A stretch of DNA of 64,000 nucleotides, from the NCBI GenBank assembly GCA_018373675.1, contig JAHAGQ010000001.1, positions 124,001 to 188,000 on the forward strand, written 5' to 3'. Of this stretch, positions 22,502 through 31,341 are shown piece by piece. The notes under the pieces were generated by a model. The model saw only the letters and a list, made by a program, of their open reading frames with translations. It was not told where the DNA came from and searched no databases. The first letter of the stretch is position 1. The number at the start of each line of letters is the position of its first letter. The DNA is from Collinsella sp. (GTDB lineage: Bacteria; Actinomycetota; Coriobacteriia; Coriobacteriales; Coriobacteriaceae). The position numbers and the translations under genes are program-made.

Positions 22502-22963
22502 ATGACAGAAGAGAAGGATTTCGACGATTTTATCGAGTGCGGCGAGGCCTGTGAGGAGCTTGAAGACGCCCTCGAAGACAACACCAAAGAGGTGTTCAAA
22601 GGCGAGCTTGAGCAGGACATCGACGAGATGGAACGCGCAACGTTCACCATCAAGGGCCGCGAGTGCGAGATCGCCTTCACGCGAAAGCGCATCGACCTCT
22701 ACGAGGAGCGCCACACGCCCATCATCGCGTCTTTCTACAAGAACGACGGCATGTTCACGTTCAAGGAGCTTTCCGCGATCGCAGGCTACGGCCTGAAGCT
22801 CGTCGGCGGCGGCTACTTCATCCCGAACAAGGGCGAGGAAATCGTCAACAAGCTGATCGAGGCGAACGGATACCCCGCTGTCTATCAGGCCGTGATGCTG
22901 GCCCTTCAGCGCGACTGCGCTTTTTTATTCATGGGCGCACAGAACGCGCTCTCACTCGCCTAA
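22502..22963 (+). CDS. Tail assembly chaperone (gpG-like)
   Basis: This 153-residue protein starts at ATG 22502 after AAGGAGCAG. The acidic N-terminus is followed by a compact domain with RECEIAFTRKRIDLYEERH and ELSAIAGYGLKLVGGGYF. The context (between tail tube and tape measure) and the heptamer T TTT TTA near its end identify it as the unshifted chaperone. It would coat the tape measure before tube assembly. Confidence 0.85.
   Translation: MTEEKDFDDFIECGEACEELEDALEDNTKEVFKGELEQDIDEMERATFTIKGRECEIAFTRKRIDLYEERHTPIIASFYKNDGMFTFKELSAIAGYGLKLVGGGYFIPNKGEEIVNKLIEANGYPAVYQAVMLALQRDCAFLFMGAQNALSLA
22921..22927 (+). promoter_or_regulatory. -1 programmed ribosomal frameshift heptamer T TTT TTA
   Basis: In the chaperone frame the codons read T TTT TTA. 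Slipping by -1 re-pairs both tRNAs on TTT TTT and continues in the overlapping frame that runs open to 23349. Phage tail chaperone pairs (G/GT) use exactly this arrangement. Confidence 0.85.
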
Positions 22964-23349
22964 CGGGATTCGAGTACTTCAAGACCGTTCAGAAGCGCGG
23001 CGAGGATGCCGAAGACGCCGCCCTGTTTCACAGGGAGGCCGATTTCGCGTTCTTCGCCGCGCGTCTCGGCTGGGACTACGAGCAGTACGCCCAGCACACG
23101 CCCGTCCAGCTCATGTTCGTGCGCAAGGAGCTTGAGACGGCGACGGTTCGCGACTCCAACCTGCTCAAGGATGCGGTTCAGGTCGCCGTAGCCAACTGCC
23201 TTTCCAAGAAGACCTACAAGCTCTGGCAGAAGCGCAACGGCGAGTTCCGCGAGACGGACTTCACCCATGCCGAGATCGACGCCCTGAAGGAGCAGTACCG
23301 AAAGAACCCGCCTTGGACGCCATGGGGAGGTGCGAAACCGAATGGCTGA
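22928..23349 (+). CDS. Tail assembly chaperone, frameshift extension (gpT-like part of gpGT)
   Basis: This segment has no start codon of its own near the shift. After a -1 slip at 22921-22927 the product continues IHGRTERALTRLTGFEYF and runs about 140 residues to 23349. It is helical with WQKRNGEFRETDF near the C-terminus, typical of the T part. The fusion binds the tape measure protein while the short form stays in excess. The frame ends inside the start of the tape measure gene. Confidence 0.85.
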
Positions 23350-25939
23350 TTACGTTCTATCCGCAAAGGGAACCTACGACGGCACCAACATGGACAGCGG
23401 CCTCGACAAGTCCGCCTCCAAGTTCAGCAGCCTCAAGGACACCGCCAAGTCCGTAGGCTCGCAGGTTGCCGGCTTCTTCGCCTCGAGCTTCGGCAGCGTA
23501 GGCAAGTCTATCTCAACCGCGATCGGCACGGTGACCGCAGGCGTCACCACGCTAGCCGCCACGGGTGGCATGAGCCGCGCCCTCAACATCGAGAAGGCGC
23601 AGGCCATGTTCAAGGGTATGAAGCTCGCATGGGGCGACTTCTATCAAACAATCCAAGACTCCGTAGACGGCACCGCCTTCGGTTTCGACACAGCAGCGAC
23701 GGCTGCCGCGCAGCTTGCGGCGTCAGGCGTTGCCGCCGGCTCCGACATGGAGAAGGCCCTGAACGGCTGCGTCGGCACAGCCGCCACGTTCTCGCAAGAC
23801 CTCGGCGACCTCTCGTCCATCTGGGCTAAAGTGGCCGCCAACGGAAAGCTCTCGGGCGAGCAGGTGGCCCAGTTCACGGATCGAGGTATCAACGCGATCT
23901 CCGTGCTATCGACCTATCTCGGCAAGTCCTCCGACGAGGTTTCCAAGATGGTCACAGCCGGCAAGATCGACTTCCAAACGTTCTCCGACGCCATGTACGC
24001 GTCTTTCGGCGATTCCGCAAAAGCAGCCAACGAGTCGTTCACCGGCTCCATGGCGAACATGAAGGCGGCGCTTTCCAAGATCGGCCAGGACTGGATGACC
24101 CCGCTCAAGGACTCCGCCATCCCCGTGTTCAACTCCATCCGCGGGGTTCTCAACTCGTGCCGCGCGGCCCTCAAGCCGCTTTCCACGGCTTTCGGCGAGT
24201 TCCTGGGCGTCACCTACGATGCCCAGGGCAGCCTCACGCGAACCGGCGGAGCGGTCGAGAAGCTGTGCGGCTTCCTAGACGGCCTCGCGGAGAAGATTCA
24301 GGGCGTGGACCTCTCGAAGCTCGGGACCGGCGGCAAGCTCGCCGCCGCGGGCCTCGCGGGACTCGCCGCCGTATCGCTGGGCGGACTGATCGGGCAGGTT
24401 CCCGTGCTCGGGGCTCTCGTCAACTCCTTCACGGGCGGCATCGTGCCGGCGCTCAAGGGCGTCAAGGACGGTTTCGGCCTCCTGCCGGCCCCGGCAGCCG
24501 TAGCGGTCGCGGCAATCGCCGCGTTCGCCGCCGCCTTCGCCTACTGCTACGCCACGAACGAGCAGTTCCGGGACTCGGTCAACGGCCTCGTCGGCAGCAT
24601 CGCCTCGTCGCTCGCCCCGGCGTTCCAGAGCCTCACCGGCCTCATAGGGCCGCTTCAGACGCTGTTCGGCTCGGTGTGCGGCGCCGTGATGCAGCTGTCG
24701 ACCGCGTTCCTCGGCATCGTCGCCGCGGTGGCACCGCTCGTCGCGACGATAGTCTCGAGCCTCGTCCCCATTCTCGGGACGATCATCGAGGCCGTCGCGC
24801 AGGTCGTCGACACCGTCGCCGCGACCGTCGCCCCGGTCATCCAGCAGATAACGGACCTGATAACGGCGAATATGCCGGTCATCCAGTCGATAATCACCGA
24901 CACGTGCACGCTCATCCAGACCATCATCACGACGGTCATGCCCATCATCCTCGCGATGGTCAGCGCCACCATGACGGCCATCCAGGCGATAATCGACGCG
25001 GTCTGGCCGTATATCTCGGCCATCGTGACGTCGGCCATGCAGATCATCCAGGACATCATCACGGTCGTCCTCGGAATCATCAACGGCGACTGGAGCGCGG
25101 TCTGGACGGCGGTTCAGGACATAGCGATGAACGTCTGGACCATCATCCAGAACCTCATCAGCGGCTATATGGCCTACATCCAGGCGCTCATCCAAAGCGG
25201 CCTCGCGGCCATCCAGAGCGTGTGGAGCGCAATCTGGTCGGTCGTCGGGAGCGTGCTGTCGAATATCTGGAACACGATCAAGAACGTGGTCAGCAGCGCG
25301 ATCAACACGGTCCGCTCCGTCATATCCGGCGCCCTATCGACGATTCAGTCGATTTGGTCGTCGGCATGGAACGCCGTCACGAGCACGCTGAACAACGCAT
25401 GGAACAACATCCGCAACGGCGTGTCGAGCGGCATCAGCTCCGTCGTGAGCTTCGTGTCCTCGATTCCGGGCCGCATCGTGAGCGCCCTCGGCAACCTCGG
25501 CTCGCTGCTCTACAGCGCCGGCAGCTCCATCGTGAGCGGCCTGCTCAACGGCATCAAGTCGACCATCGGCGGCGTCTACGACTTCGTGTCCGGCATCGCC
25601 GGAACGATCGCGAGCCTGAAAGGCCCGAAGCGCAAGGACTTGAGGCTCCTGATCCCCAACGGCGGCTGGATCATGCAGTCGCTCGAAACGGGCCTCAAGA
25701 AGCGCTTCGAGGGCGTGAAGGACACCGTTTCGGGCTTCGCCGACGAGCTGAGCATGTCGTTCGGCGGGCCTGATGTCACCTACGAGACCGGAGCCGCAGC
25801 CGCAGTCGGAGCGGTGGCCGGCGGCGACACCTATTACATGACCATCGACGGCAACACGGCAGACACAGACATCGCGGTGGCTAACGCCATCGACGTGCTG
25901 GTATCCGCCGCACGCCGCTCTTCCACGGCGAGGAGGTAG
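23342..25939 (+). CDS. Tail tape measure protein
   Basis: This 865-residue protein is the largest in the tail module. ATG 23342 is preferred over GTG 23330 because of GGGGAGG at 23325-23331. The N-terminal 210 residues carry the TMP_2-like core (AMFKGMKLAWGDFYQTIQDSVDGTAFGF, AAQLAASGVAAGSDMEKAL). The middle is hydrophobic and helical with many Val/Ile/Ala runs (several possible membrane helices). The C-terminus has a short coiled region and a stable domain. Its length sets the tail length at very roughly 130 nm by the usual 0.15 nm per residue rule. Confidence 0.9.
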   Translation: MADYVLSAKGTYDGTNMDSGLDKSASKFSSLKDTAKSVGSQVAGFFASSFGSVGKSISTAIGTVTAGVTTLAATGGMSRALNIEKAQAMFKGMKLAWGDFYQTIQDSVDGTAFGFDTAATAAAQLAASGVAAGSDMEKALNGCVGTAATFSQDLGDLSSIWAKVAANGKLSGEQVAQFTDRGINAISVLSTYLGKSSDEVSKMVTAGKIDFQTFSDAMYASFGDSAKAANESFTGSMANMKAALSKIGQDWMTPLKDSAIPVFNSIRGVLNSCRAALKPLSTAFGEFLGVTYDAQGSLTRTGGAVEKLCGFLDGLAEKIQGVDLSKLGTGGKLAAAGLAGLAAVSLGGLIGQVPVLGALVNSFTGGIVPALKGVKDGFGLLPAPAAVAVAAIAAFAAAFAYCYATNEQFRDSVNGLVGSIASSLAPAFQSLTGLIGPLQTLFGSVCGAVMQLSTAFLGIVAAVAPLVATIVSSLVPILGTIIEAVAQVVDTVAATVAPVIQQITDLITANMPVIQSIITDTCTLIQTIITTVMPIILAMVSATMTAIQAIIDAVWPYISAIVTSAMQIIQDIITVVLGIINGDWSAVWTAVQDIAMNVWTIIQNLISGYMAYIQALIQSGLAAIQSVWSAIWSVVGSVLSNIWNTIKNVVSSAINTVRSVISGALSTIQSIWSSAWNAVTSTLNNAWNNIRNGVSSGISSVVSFVSSIPGRIVSALGNLGSLLYSAGSSIVSGLLNGIKSTIGGVYDFVSGIAGTIASLKGPKRKDLRLLIPNGGWIMQSLETGLKKRFEGVKDTVSGFADELSMSFGGPDVTYETGAAAAVGAVAGGDTYYMTIDGNTADTDIAVANAIDVLVSAARRSSTARR

Positions 25940-25941
25940 AC

Positions 25942-28251
25942 GTGGGAACCTATACAAGAGAGATCCAGATCGCGGGGCTCAACCGCTGGTATTGCGGCTA
26001 CATCTCGGTCGATGCGGTGAACACCGTCAATGACACCACCTCGCGCATCACAGTCACCGCCGCGCTCGAAGACAAGTACGCCGCGCAGTACGGCACGCAC
26101 TATGACGTAATCGTCAACGGCGTCACCTACAGGTCGCGCGACGTGCTGCTCAACAACTACGGCAACTGGGCCACGCGCGACGCCGTGACCTTCACCGTGG
26201 ACGTCGGGCGCGGAGCCAGCGGCTGGAACTGCTCCGTGCAGATCCACGTCTACGGCAAGACGTACAACAACTACTACGGCAGCGCGGGCGGCGACGCCTG
26301 GGCAACGGAGTACGCTTGGATTCCCCAGCGCGGGTACTCGCAGCCGCATCCGCCCAGGAATCCGAAGCTTGCTCGCGTTTCCGACACCTCGCACAAGATC
26401 ACGTGGGACGTCGATTACACGGGCATGGACGGCGCATACCCTTGGGCTGGCGTGTACGTCGATCGACGCACCGACGACGGCTCATGGGTCAATATCGCCG
26501 ACGTGTCGTGGGACGTGACCAACTACACCGACAACTCCACGAAGCCGGGCCATAAATACGAGTACCGCCTTTGCGCCCACGGCCCTGGCGGCAATTCCAC
26601 GCACGTGTCCTGCGGAACCGCCTACACCACGCCCTCCGCGCCATCGCGCGTGGAGGCCGTTAAGGCGGGCGCCACCGAAGTAACGCTTCGCGTCTACGGT
26701 GCTTGGACATATGCAGCCGCATGGGACATCCAGCGCTCGACGGACGGCGGCAGCACATGGTCGTCCATAACGGCCAGCACCGAGGGTGAAGACCCCGCTT
26801 GGCTCGACCTGCACGACAAGGCCGCTCCTGCGGGAACGGTCGTATACAGGGTCAGGGCCAAGCGCGGAAGCCTTGCCTCCTCGTGGGTCAAATCGAACTC
26901 CGTCACGACGATCACGCCGCCGCTCGCCCCGAAGGTGACCGCAAGCTCCGTCGTGCCGACCGGAACAGCGGCAAGCGTGGCATGGGTGCCCAACCATCAG
27001 GACGGCTCGGCACAGACCGCCGCGCAGATCGAGTTCAGCGGCCCAGAGACGATCACCAAGTCGTACACGACCGCCAAAAGCGCATCCGTGGCGCTCACGA
27101 AAGGCAACTGGAAGGCGCGCGTGCGCACCAAGGGCCTCCATGCCGATTGGGGCGCATGGTCTGGATATGTGGCGATCGTCGTCGCCGACTACCCGCAGTG
27201 CTGGGTGGCATCGCCCGCCACCGATGGCATCCTGATCGACCAGGTTCCGCTCACCGTAAGCGTGGCCGCGTCCGACGAGACGGGCATCGCCCAGGCAACG
27301 CTTTCCCTTGCCGAGGTCGGCGGCGCAGTTGTCGCCACCGCAGACGTCACGAGCTTGCAGCCCGTGCAGTTCGGCAGCTACGCGACCATCAAAAACGGCA
27401 TCGACTACATGCTCACGCTTGTGGTCGTCGGCGGCTCCGGGTTGTCGAAAACCGCCACGCGCCGATTCAGGACGCATTGGGCGGAACCTGCGACGCCGGT
27501 GGTCACCGTTTCCTACGGCGACGACCTTACATGCCACGTGAAGGTCGAGAACGGCGTTTCAGCCTACAACGTCGAGGAAACGACGCTTATCGGCCCGATG
27601 ACCTACGACGAGGACAACAACGAGCTTCCCATGTTGGGAACGATCACGTGCGATGGCCACGAGCTTGTGCTTGGCAGCGCATCGAAGTGCGAGAGCTTCA
27701 TCGTCGAGCGAATCTACGACGATGATTCAAGCACGCTGGCAAGCGGCCTGCTCGATGCCCAGGAGACGATCGACCGCGTTCCGCCGCTCAATGCGGACAT
27801 GAAGTACCGCGCAACAGGCACGGCCGCGAACGGAACGTCTGCGTATGCCGAGATCGACGCGAAGCTGCTTGCGAGCTGCATGGCGCTCAATTTCGGGCAG
27901 GATGCGTCAACGCTCATCAAGATGGAGCTCGATGCGGGCTATTCCACGTCTGCGGCGCGCAGCTACAAGAGCTACCACTTCGCCGACGGCGGGGAGAACG
28001 GCGGGCTTCCGATGTCGTACCCGCTCGACGAGTGCGACCTTGCCACATCCGCCTCGTGCCTTTTCCGCCGCGACGGCCACGACGCCTTCCGACGCGCCAT
28101 GAAGAGCCAATGGCAGGGCTGGTGGCGCGGCCTCGCTGGCGAGCGCGCCTTCGGAGCGATGACGTTCAGCGAATCGCTCAAAGCTCCGGGGCTTTGGTCG
28201 GCATCCGTGAAGATAGAGCACGACGTATTCGAGGAGCCGAACAATGCCTGA
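25942..28251 (+). CDS. Large tail-tip protein with fibronectin type III repeats
   Basis: This 769-residue protein starts at GTG 25942 behind AGGAGGT. Residues 1-130 form a beta-rich domain (NRWYCGYISVDAVN ... GWNCSVQIHVYGKTYNNYYG). From about 133 there are three or four fibronectin III-like repeats (PPRNPKLARVSDTSHKITW, APSRVEAVKAGATEVTLRV, APKVTASSVVPTGTAASVAW). The C-terminal 170 residues are a separate domain. FN3 repeats in tails often bind carbohydrate or extend the tip. It is placed where a distal-tail protein is expected. Confidence 0.72.
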   Translation: MGTYTREIQIAGLNRWYCGYISVDAVNTVNDTTSRITVTAALEDKYAAQYGTHYDVIVNGVTYRSRDVLLNNYGNWATRDAVTFTVDVGRGASGWNCSVQIHVYGKTYNNYYGSAGGDAWATEYAWIPQRGYSQPHPPRNPKLARVSDTSHKITWDVDYTGMDGAYPWAGVYVDRRTDDGSWVNIADVSWDVTNYTDNSTKPGHKYEYRLCAHGPGGNSTHVSCGTAYTTPSAPSRVEAVKAGATEVTLRVYGAWTYAAAWDIQRSTDGGSTWSSITASTEGEDPAWLDLHDKAAPAGTVVYRVRAKRGSLASSWVKSNSVTTITPPLAPKVTASSVVPTGTAASVAWVPNHQDGSAQTAAQIEFSGPETITKSYTTAKSASVALTKGNWKARVRTKGLHADWGAWSGYVAIVVADYPQCWVASPATDGILIDQVPLTVSVAASDETGIAQATLSLAEVGGAVVATADVTSLQPVQFGSYATIKNGIDYMLTLVVVGGSGLSKTATRRFRTHWAEPATPVVTVSYGDDLTCHVKVENGVSAYNVEETTLIGPMTYDEDNNELPMLGTITCDGHELVLGSASKCESFIVERIYDDDSSTLASGLLDAQETIDRVPPLNADMKYRATGTAANGTSAYAEIDAKLLASCMALNFGQDASTLIKMELDAGYSTSAARSYKSYHFADGGENGGLPMSYPLDECDLATSASCLFRRDGHDAFRRAMKSQWQGWWRGLAGERAFGAMTFSESLKAPGLWSASVKIEHDVFEEPNNA

Positions 28252-29326
28252 TTGGAAGAAGCGCTTCGCATCGTCCTACCGCTACATGCGCGTAGACCGC
28301 AAGACGAACCTAGACGTCGAGCGGCTTAGGAACATCTGCAACGGCGGGACGATCGAGCGCAACCTGGATACCAACTACGAGACGGGCAAGGTCAGCTACA
28401 AGGGCGCGCTAGACCTCGGGAGCGACCTTTTGCGCGTGTACCTTGAGGCAGCGTTCCCAGATGGCTCTATTCACCTTGAGCCTCTTGGAACCTTCCTCGT
28501 GTCAACGCCGAAGCGCCCGATCGGCCAGGCGCTGGCCGAGGCAGACCTTTCCGGGCGATTGGCCGAAGTTGACGAGGACGAGTTCGACCAGCCGAGATCG
28601 GTTCCCGCCGGCACGAACGCCGTTGACTATGCGGCGAAGCTGCTGCGCGAGGCCGGCCTTGAGGTGATCGCCGACCAATCGGACTTCAAGCTCACGACGG
28701 CGTGGGTGGTCGGAGCGATCGGAAACGGAGAGAGCAACTACCGAACCCGCCTAAAGGCTGTCAACGCGCTTCTCGCGGCGGCTGGGTTCAGCTCCGCTTC
28801 ATGCGACCCGCTGGGCCGAGTGCTGCTGCGGAAGTACATCGAGCCCGACAAGCGAGCGCCAACCATGGTCATGGAAGAGGGCAAGGGCGCACGCTTCGTG
28901 GACGACGGCACCGAGGAGTTCGACAAGTCGAAGGTAGCGAACGTCGTCCATATCGACTACTCGACGAGCGACGAGAGCATACGCGGCACCGCCATCGACT
29001 CCGACCCGAACAGCGAGTACTCGACCGTGCGCCGTGGCTGGCGCAAGGCGGTTTCCTACACGCGAAGCGAGCTTCCTCACGGAAGCACAGCAGCCGAGCG
29101 GCAGGCAAACGCGAATGCCGAGGCGCAAAGCCTGCTTGCCACAGAGCAATCGGCTATCCACCGCCTAACGGCCACACACATCTACGCGCCCGTCGGCATT
29201 TCCGACGCTATCGACGTGCGCTGGCCAAGCGAGGGTATCAGCGGGAACTTCGCAATCAGGAAGCAGACTCTCACCCTCGTGGGAGGATGCCCGATGGAAT
29301 TGGAGATGAGACGCTTTGAACGTTAA
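28244..29326 (+). CDS. Tail hub/baseplate-associated protein (Gp37-like siphovirus type)
   Basis: This 360-residue protein has an N-terminus DWKKRFASSYRYMRVDRKTNLDVERL and a GTIERNLDTNYETGKVSYKGALDLG segment like siphovirus ReqiPepy6 Gp37-type or Tal N-terminal hub proteins. The middle (about 120-200) resembles a LysM-like or hub fold. Its position after the FN3 tail-tip gene supports a tail hub. It overlaps both neighbours by 8-11 bp. Confidence 0.65.
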   Translation: MPDWKKRFASSYRYMRVDRKTNLDVERLRNICNGGTIERNLDTNYETGKVSYKGALDLGSDLLRVYLEAAFPDGSIHLEPLGTFLVSTPKRPIGQALAEADLSGRLAEVDEDEFDQPRSVPAGTNAVDYAAKLLREAGLEVIADQSDFKLTTAWVVGAIGNGESNYRTRLKAVNALLAAAGFSSASCDPLGRVLLRKYIEPDKRAPTMVMEEGKGARFVDDGTEEFDKSKVANVVHIDYSTSDESIRGTAIDSDPNSEYSTVRRGWRKAVSYTRSELPHGSTAAERQANANAEAQSLLATEQSAIHRLTATHIYAPVGISDAIDVRWPSEGISGNFAIRKQTLTLVGGCPMELEMRRFER

Positions 29327-29570
29327 CGACATAAGCAACGCGGGCGACATGCTCGCCGAGCTTTTCACGCCGAAAGGCGGCTCGGGCCATTCCATGGGCT
29401 TCGCCACGGTCAAATCGATATCCGACGCGAAGGTTACCGTCTCGATGTCGGGGGCCACGCTTTCCGGTCTACCGATGACCACTGGCTGTTCAAGTGCCAA
29501 GGCGGGCGACCGCTGCATTGTCGAGACGATCGGGCCGCAGGCCATAGTAACCGGAATCATCGCGAAGTAG
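29316..29570 (+). CDS. Small OB-fold-like baseplate protein
   Basis: This 84-residue protein starts at TTG 29316, overlapping the hub gene. It is beta-rich with SMGFATVKSISDAKVTVSMSG, then CSSAKAGDRCIVETIGPQAIVTGII, the pattern of an OB barrel with cell-puncturing spike or gp5/gp45-like proteins. The role is inferred from fold pattern and position. Confidence 0.55.
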   Translation: MNVNDISNAGDMLAELFTPKGGSGHSMGFATVKSISDAKVTVSMSGATLSGLPMTTGCSSAKAGDRCIVETIGPQAIVTGIIAK

Positions 29571-29580
29571 AGGAGGTGCG

Positions 29581-30306
29581 ATGGCAGACGAAACGCAGAT
29601 CGCGGCGTTTGTCCTCAACGAGAACGGCAACATCGACCGCGTGAGAACGACTGACGGCTCTATTTACTGCATCGAGTCAACGCTTGCCGTGGAGGCGGCG
29701 GAAGAGGCAAAGACAGCAGCCGCCAACTGCAAGACCATGACGGAAAGCGCTGAAACGGCCGAGAAAACGCGCGTGTCCAACGAGAACGCTCGGAAAACGG
29801 CTGAGACCGAGCGCGGCAACAACGAGACAACCCGCAAGAACAACGAGACGTCGCGCAAGAACGCCGAGACAACACGTCAAGACAACGAAACTGCGCGAAA
29901 GAATGCCGAAACCACGCGCCAGAACAACGAGACGAGCCGATCGAACGCCGAGATCGAACGCAAAAAGGCCGAAAGCCAGCGCCATGACGAGCATATCGCC
30001 GACCAACAGGCATCGAGCAACGCGACCTCGGCGGCAAACGGCGCGGCATCGCGTGCTGACGCGGCGGCCCACCAGGCGTTGCAGATCGCCAACTCCGTTG
30101 TGCAAGGAAGCGCGGGCGATTCGGACATCGCGGCGCTGCGCGAGCAGAACGCGATCCTGGCAAACATGCTCGCTGAGTCGAGCGGCAAGTTCGTGTTCAT
30201 GGACGGCACGGTGTACGCGCCGTCTTCAAAGGCAACGTTCGAGGACGGAACCGTAAAACTCGGTTCCTCCTGCACGGTATCCGGCACGACCATCGTGCTC
30301 GCATAG
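29581..30306 (+). CDS. Coiled-coil tail fibre/stalk protein
   Basis: This protein is 241 residues long. Residues 1-40 are a small N-terminal domain (FVLNENGNIDRVRTTDGSIYCIE). Residues 45-130 consist of repeats of seven-residue type (RKNNETS, RKNAETT, RQDNETA, RKNAETT, RQNNETS) and form an uninterrupted coiled coil. Residues 200-241 form a short beta cap (FVFMDGTVYAPSSKATFEDGTVKLG). It lies directly before the DGR target gene, so it may be the stalk on which the variable receptor-binding protein sits. Confidence 0.75.
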   Translation: MADETQIAAFVLNENGNIDRVRTTDGSIYCIESTLAVEAAEEAKTAAANCKTMTESAETAEKTRVSNENARKTAETERGNNETTRKNNETSRKNAETTRQDNETARKNAETTRQNNETSRSNAEIERKKAESQRHDEHIADQQASSNATSAANGAASRADAAAHQALQIANSVVQGSAGDSDIAALREQNAILANMLAESSGKFVFMDGTVYAPSSKATFEDGTVKLGSSCTVSGTTIVLA

Positions 30307-30318
30307 AAAGGAAAACGA

Positions 30319-31236
30319 ATGGCAAACGTAAACGCCGAGCGCTTTAACGTGAACGGGGTGAGCCATGAGATCATCGACTCACTGGCCCGCACCAACGCCA
30401 CCACGGCGCTCAACAACACCGAGTACAACCGACAGGGCCTGATCGGCAAGTACCCGGGCCAGTCGCTCGCAACGCTTCTCGCGGGCGAGGTCTCAGGCTC
30501 CGCCACCATCTACGACGCGCTGCACAAGCGCGTGCAGGCCGCGAACTTCAGCGGCATGCGCGTGGGCGACTACATCGACGTGCCGCTCGTGAGCGCGTCA
30601 AACGTGGCGGCCCAGCAGTCCGTGCGCTTCCTGCTTGCGCACTTCGACCCGTACTACCAGTGCGGCGACAGCGCCAAGGGCCACCACATCGCGTTCATCG
30701 CGTCCGCGCCCGTCGCCGTGGCCAAGACCGTCACCGGCATGGCCAACGACAGCTACCTGATGTGGAACACTGCGAACACCAACCAGGGCACCGCAGACGT
30801 GAAGAACCCGTACCTGAACAGCAACCTCAAGGCGTGGGAGAAGCTGTTCGAGGCGTGCCTGCCCGAGGGGCTGACCAAGTACCTGCTCACCCAGCGCGTG
30901 CTGCTTGAGGAGCGTTACAGCGCGAGCGGCGCGCTCAGCGACTCCAACAGCTGGAGCTGGCAGGACATCGGCAAGGTGTGGTCGCCCTCCGAGATGGAGG
31001 TGTACGGCTGCCCAGTGTGGGGCACCAAGGGCTACAGCGTGGGCTTCGACTGCCAGTTCGACCTGTTCCGCGATACCGCGCACCGCTTGAACGGAACTCG
31101 GTGCGCTTGGTGGCTGCGTTCCGTCATGGGTGGCTCCTCGTCCTACGTGTGCGGCGTCAGCAACTACGGCCATGCCTGCTACTCTTCGGCGGCGCACACC
31201 TGGGTTCGCCCCCGCCCCGGCTTCCTCGTCGGCTAG
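30319..31236 (+). CDS. DGR-diversified receptor-binding tail protein (C-type-lectin-like/DUF6273-like C-terminus)
   Basis: This protein is 305 residues long. Residues 1-60 are an attachment-type N-terminus; residues 60-200 are a structured body. Residues about 210-305 carry WSPSEMEVYGCPVWG, CAWWLRSVMGGSS and the terminal TWVRPRPGFLVG, as in DUF6273/C-lectin-type DGR targets. The last 128 coding bases (31098-31225) are the variable repeat matched to the template at 31837-31964. Eleven residues differ by adenine-targeted change: 262, 263, 276, 279, 281, 283, 285, 287, 289, 292 and 293. It presumably contacts the host surface. Confidence 0.92.
   Translation: MANVNAERFNVNGVSHEIIDSLARTNATTALNNTEYNRQGLIGKYPGQSLATLLAGEVSGSATIYDALHKRVQAANFSGMRVGDYIDVPLVSASNVAAQQSVRFLLAHFDPYYQCGDSAKGHHIAFIASAPVAVAKTVTGMANDSYLMWNTANTNQGTADVKNPYLNSNLKAWEKLFEACLPEGLTKYLLTQRVLLEERYSASGALSDSNSWSWQDIGKVWSPSEMEVYGCPVWGTKGYSVGFDCQFDLFRDTAHRLNGTRCAWWLRSVMGGSSSYVCGVSNYGHACYSSAAHTWVRPRPGFLVG
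31098..31225 (+). repeat. DGR variable repeat (VR)
   Basis: 128 bp at the 3' end of the target gene align without gaps to 31837-31964 (offset 739). 16 positions differ. At 15 of them the template has A (to G five times, to T four times, to C six times); one is T to G at 31153. The 3' GC-rich stretch ending CGCCCCCGCCCCGG is kept in both, apart from the adenine change at 31221, and acts as the expected initiation-of-homing site. Confidence 0.95.
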
Positions 31237-31244
31237 CCAGCCGA
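31229..31244 (+). promoter_or_regulatory. Short hairpin immediately after VR
   Basis: TCGGCT / AGCCGA, loop AGCC, overlaps the stop codon of the target gene 3 bp after the end of VR homology. Hairpins or cruciforms at this place are known to aid target recognition in DGRs such as the Bordetella phage system. Confidence 0.6.
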
Positions 31245-31264
31245 GTGCTCTATACTTCTCTTTC

Positions 31265-31291
31265 GATGCGACCGCCTTGCGCGGTCGCATC
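31265..31291 (+). promoter_or_regulatory. 11-bp hairpin downstream of VR
   Basis: GATGCGACCGC / GCGGTCGCATC is a perfect 11-bp inverted repeat with CTTGC loop, about 40 bp after the VR. It is followed by the terminator hairpin at 31295-31318, so the region holds tandem hairpins. Confidence 0.7.
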
Positions 31292-31294
31292 CAT

Positions 31295-31318
31295 GCCCGC
31301 GCAGCGGGCCGTTTTTTT
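31295..31318 (+). terminator. Intrinsic terminator after DGR target gene
   Basis: GCCCGC / GCGGGC stem (loop GCA) is followed by G and seven Ts. It separates target-gene mRNA from the avd-TR-RT unit. Confidence 0.8.
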
Positions 31319-31341
31319 CGCCACTATTTCCGGGAGGTGCC

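Noticed and set aside
24157..25773. 538-residue plus-strand frame inside the tape measure gene
   Set aside because: It is a second frame of the tape measure gene, very rich in R, H and G, with no start site.
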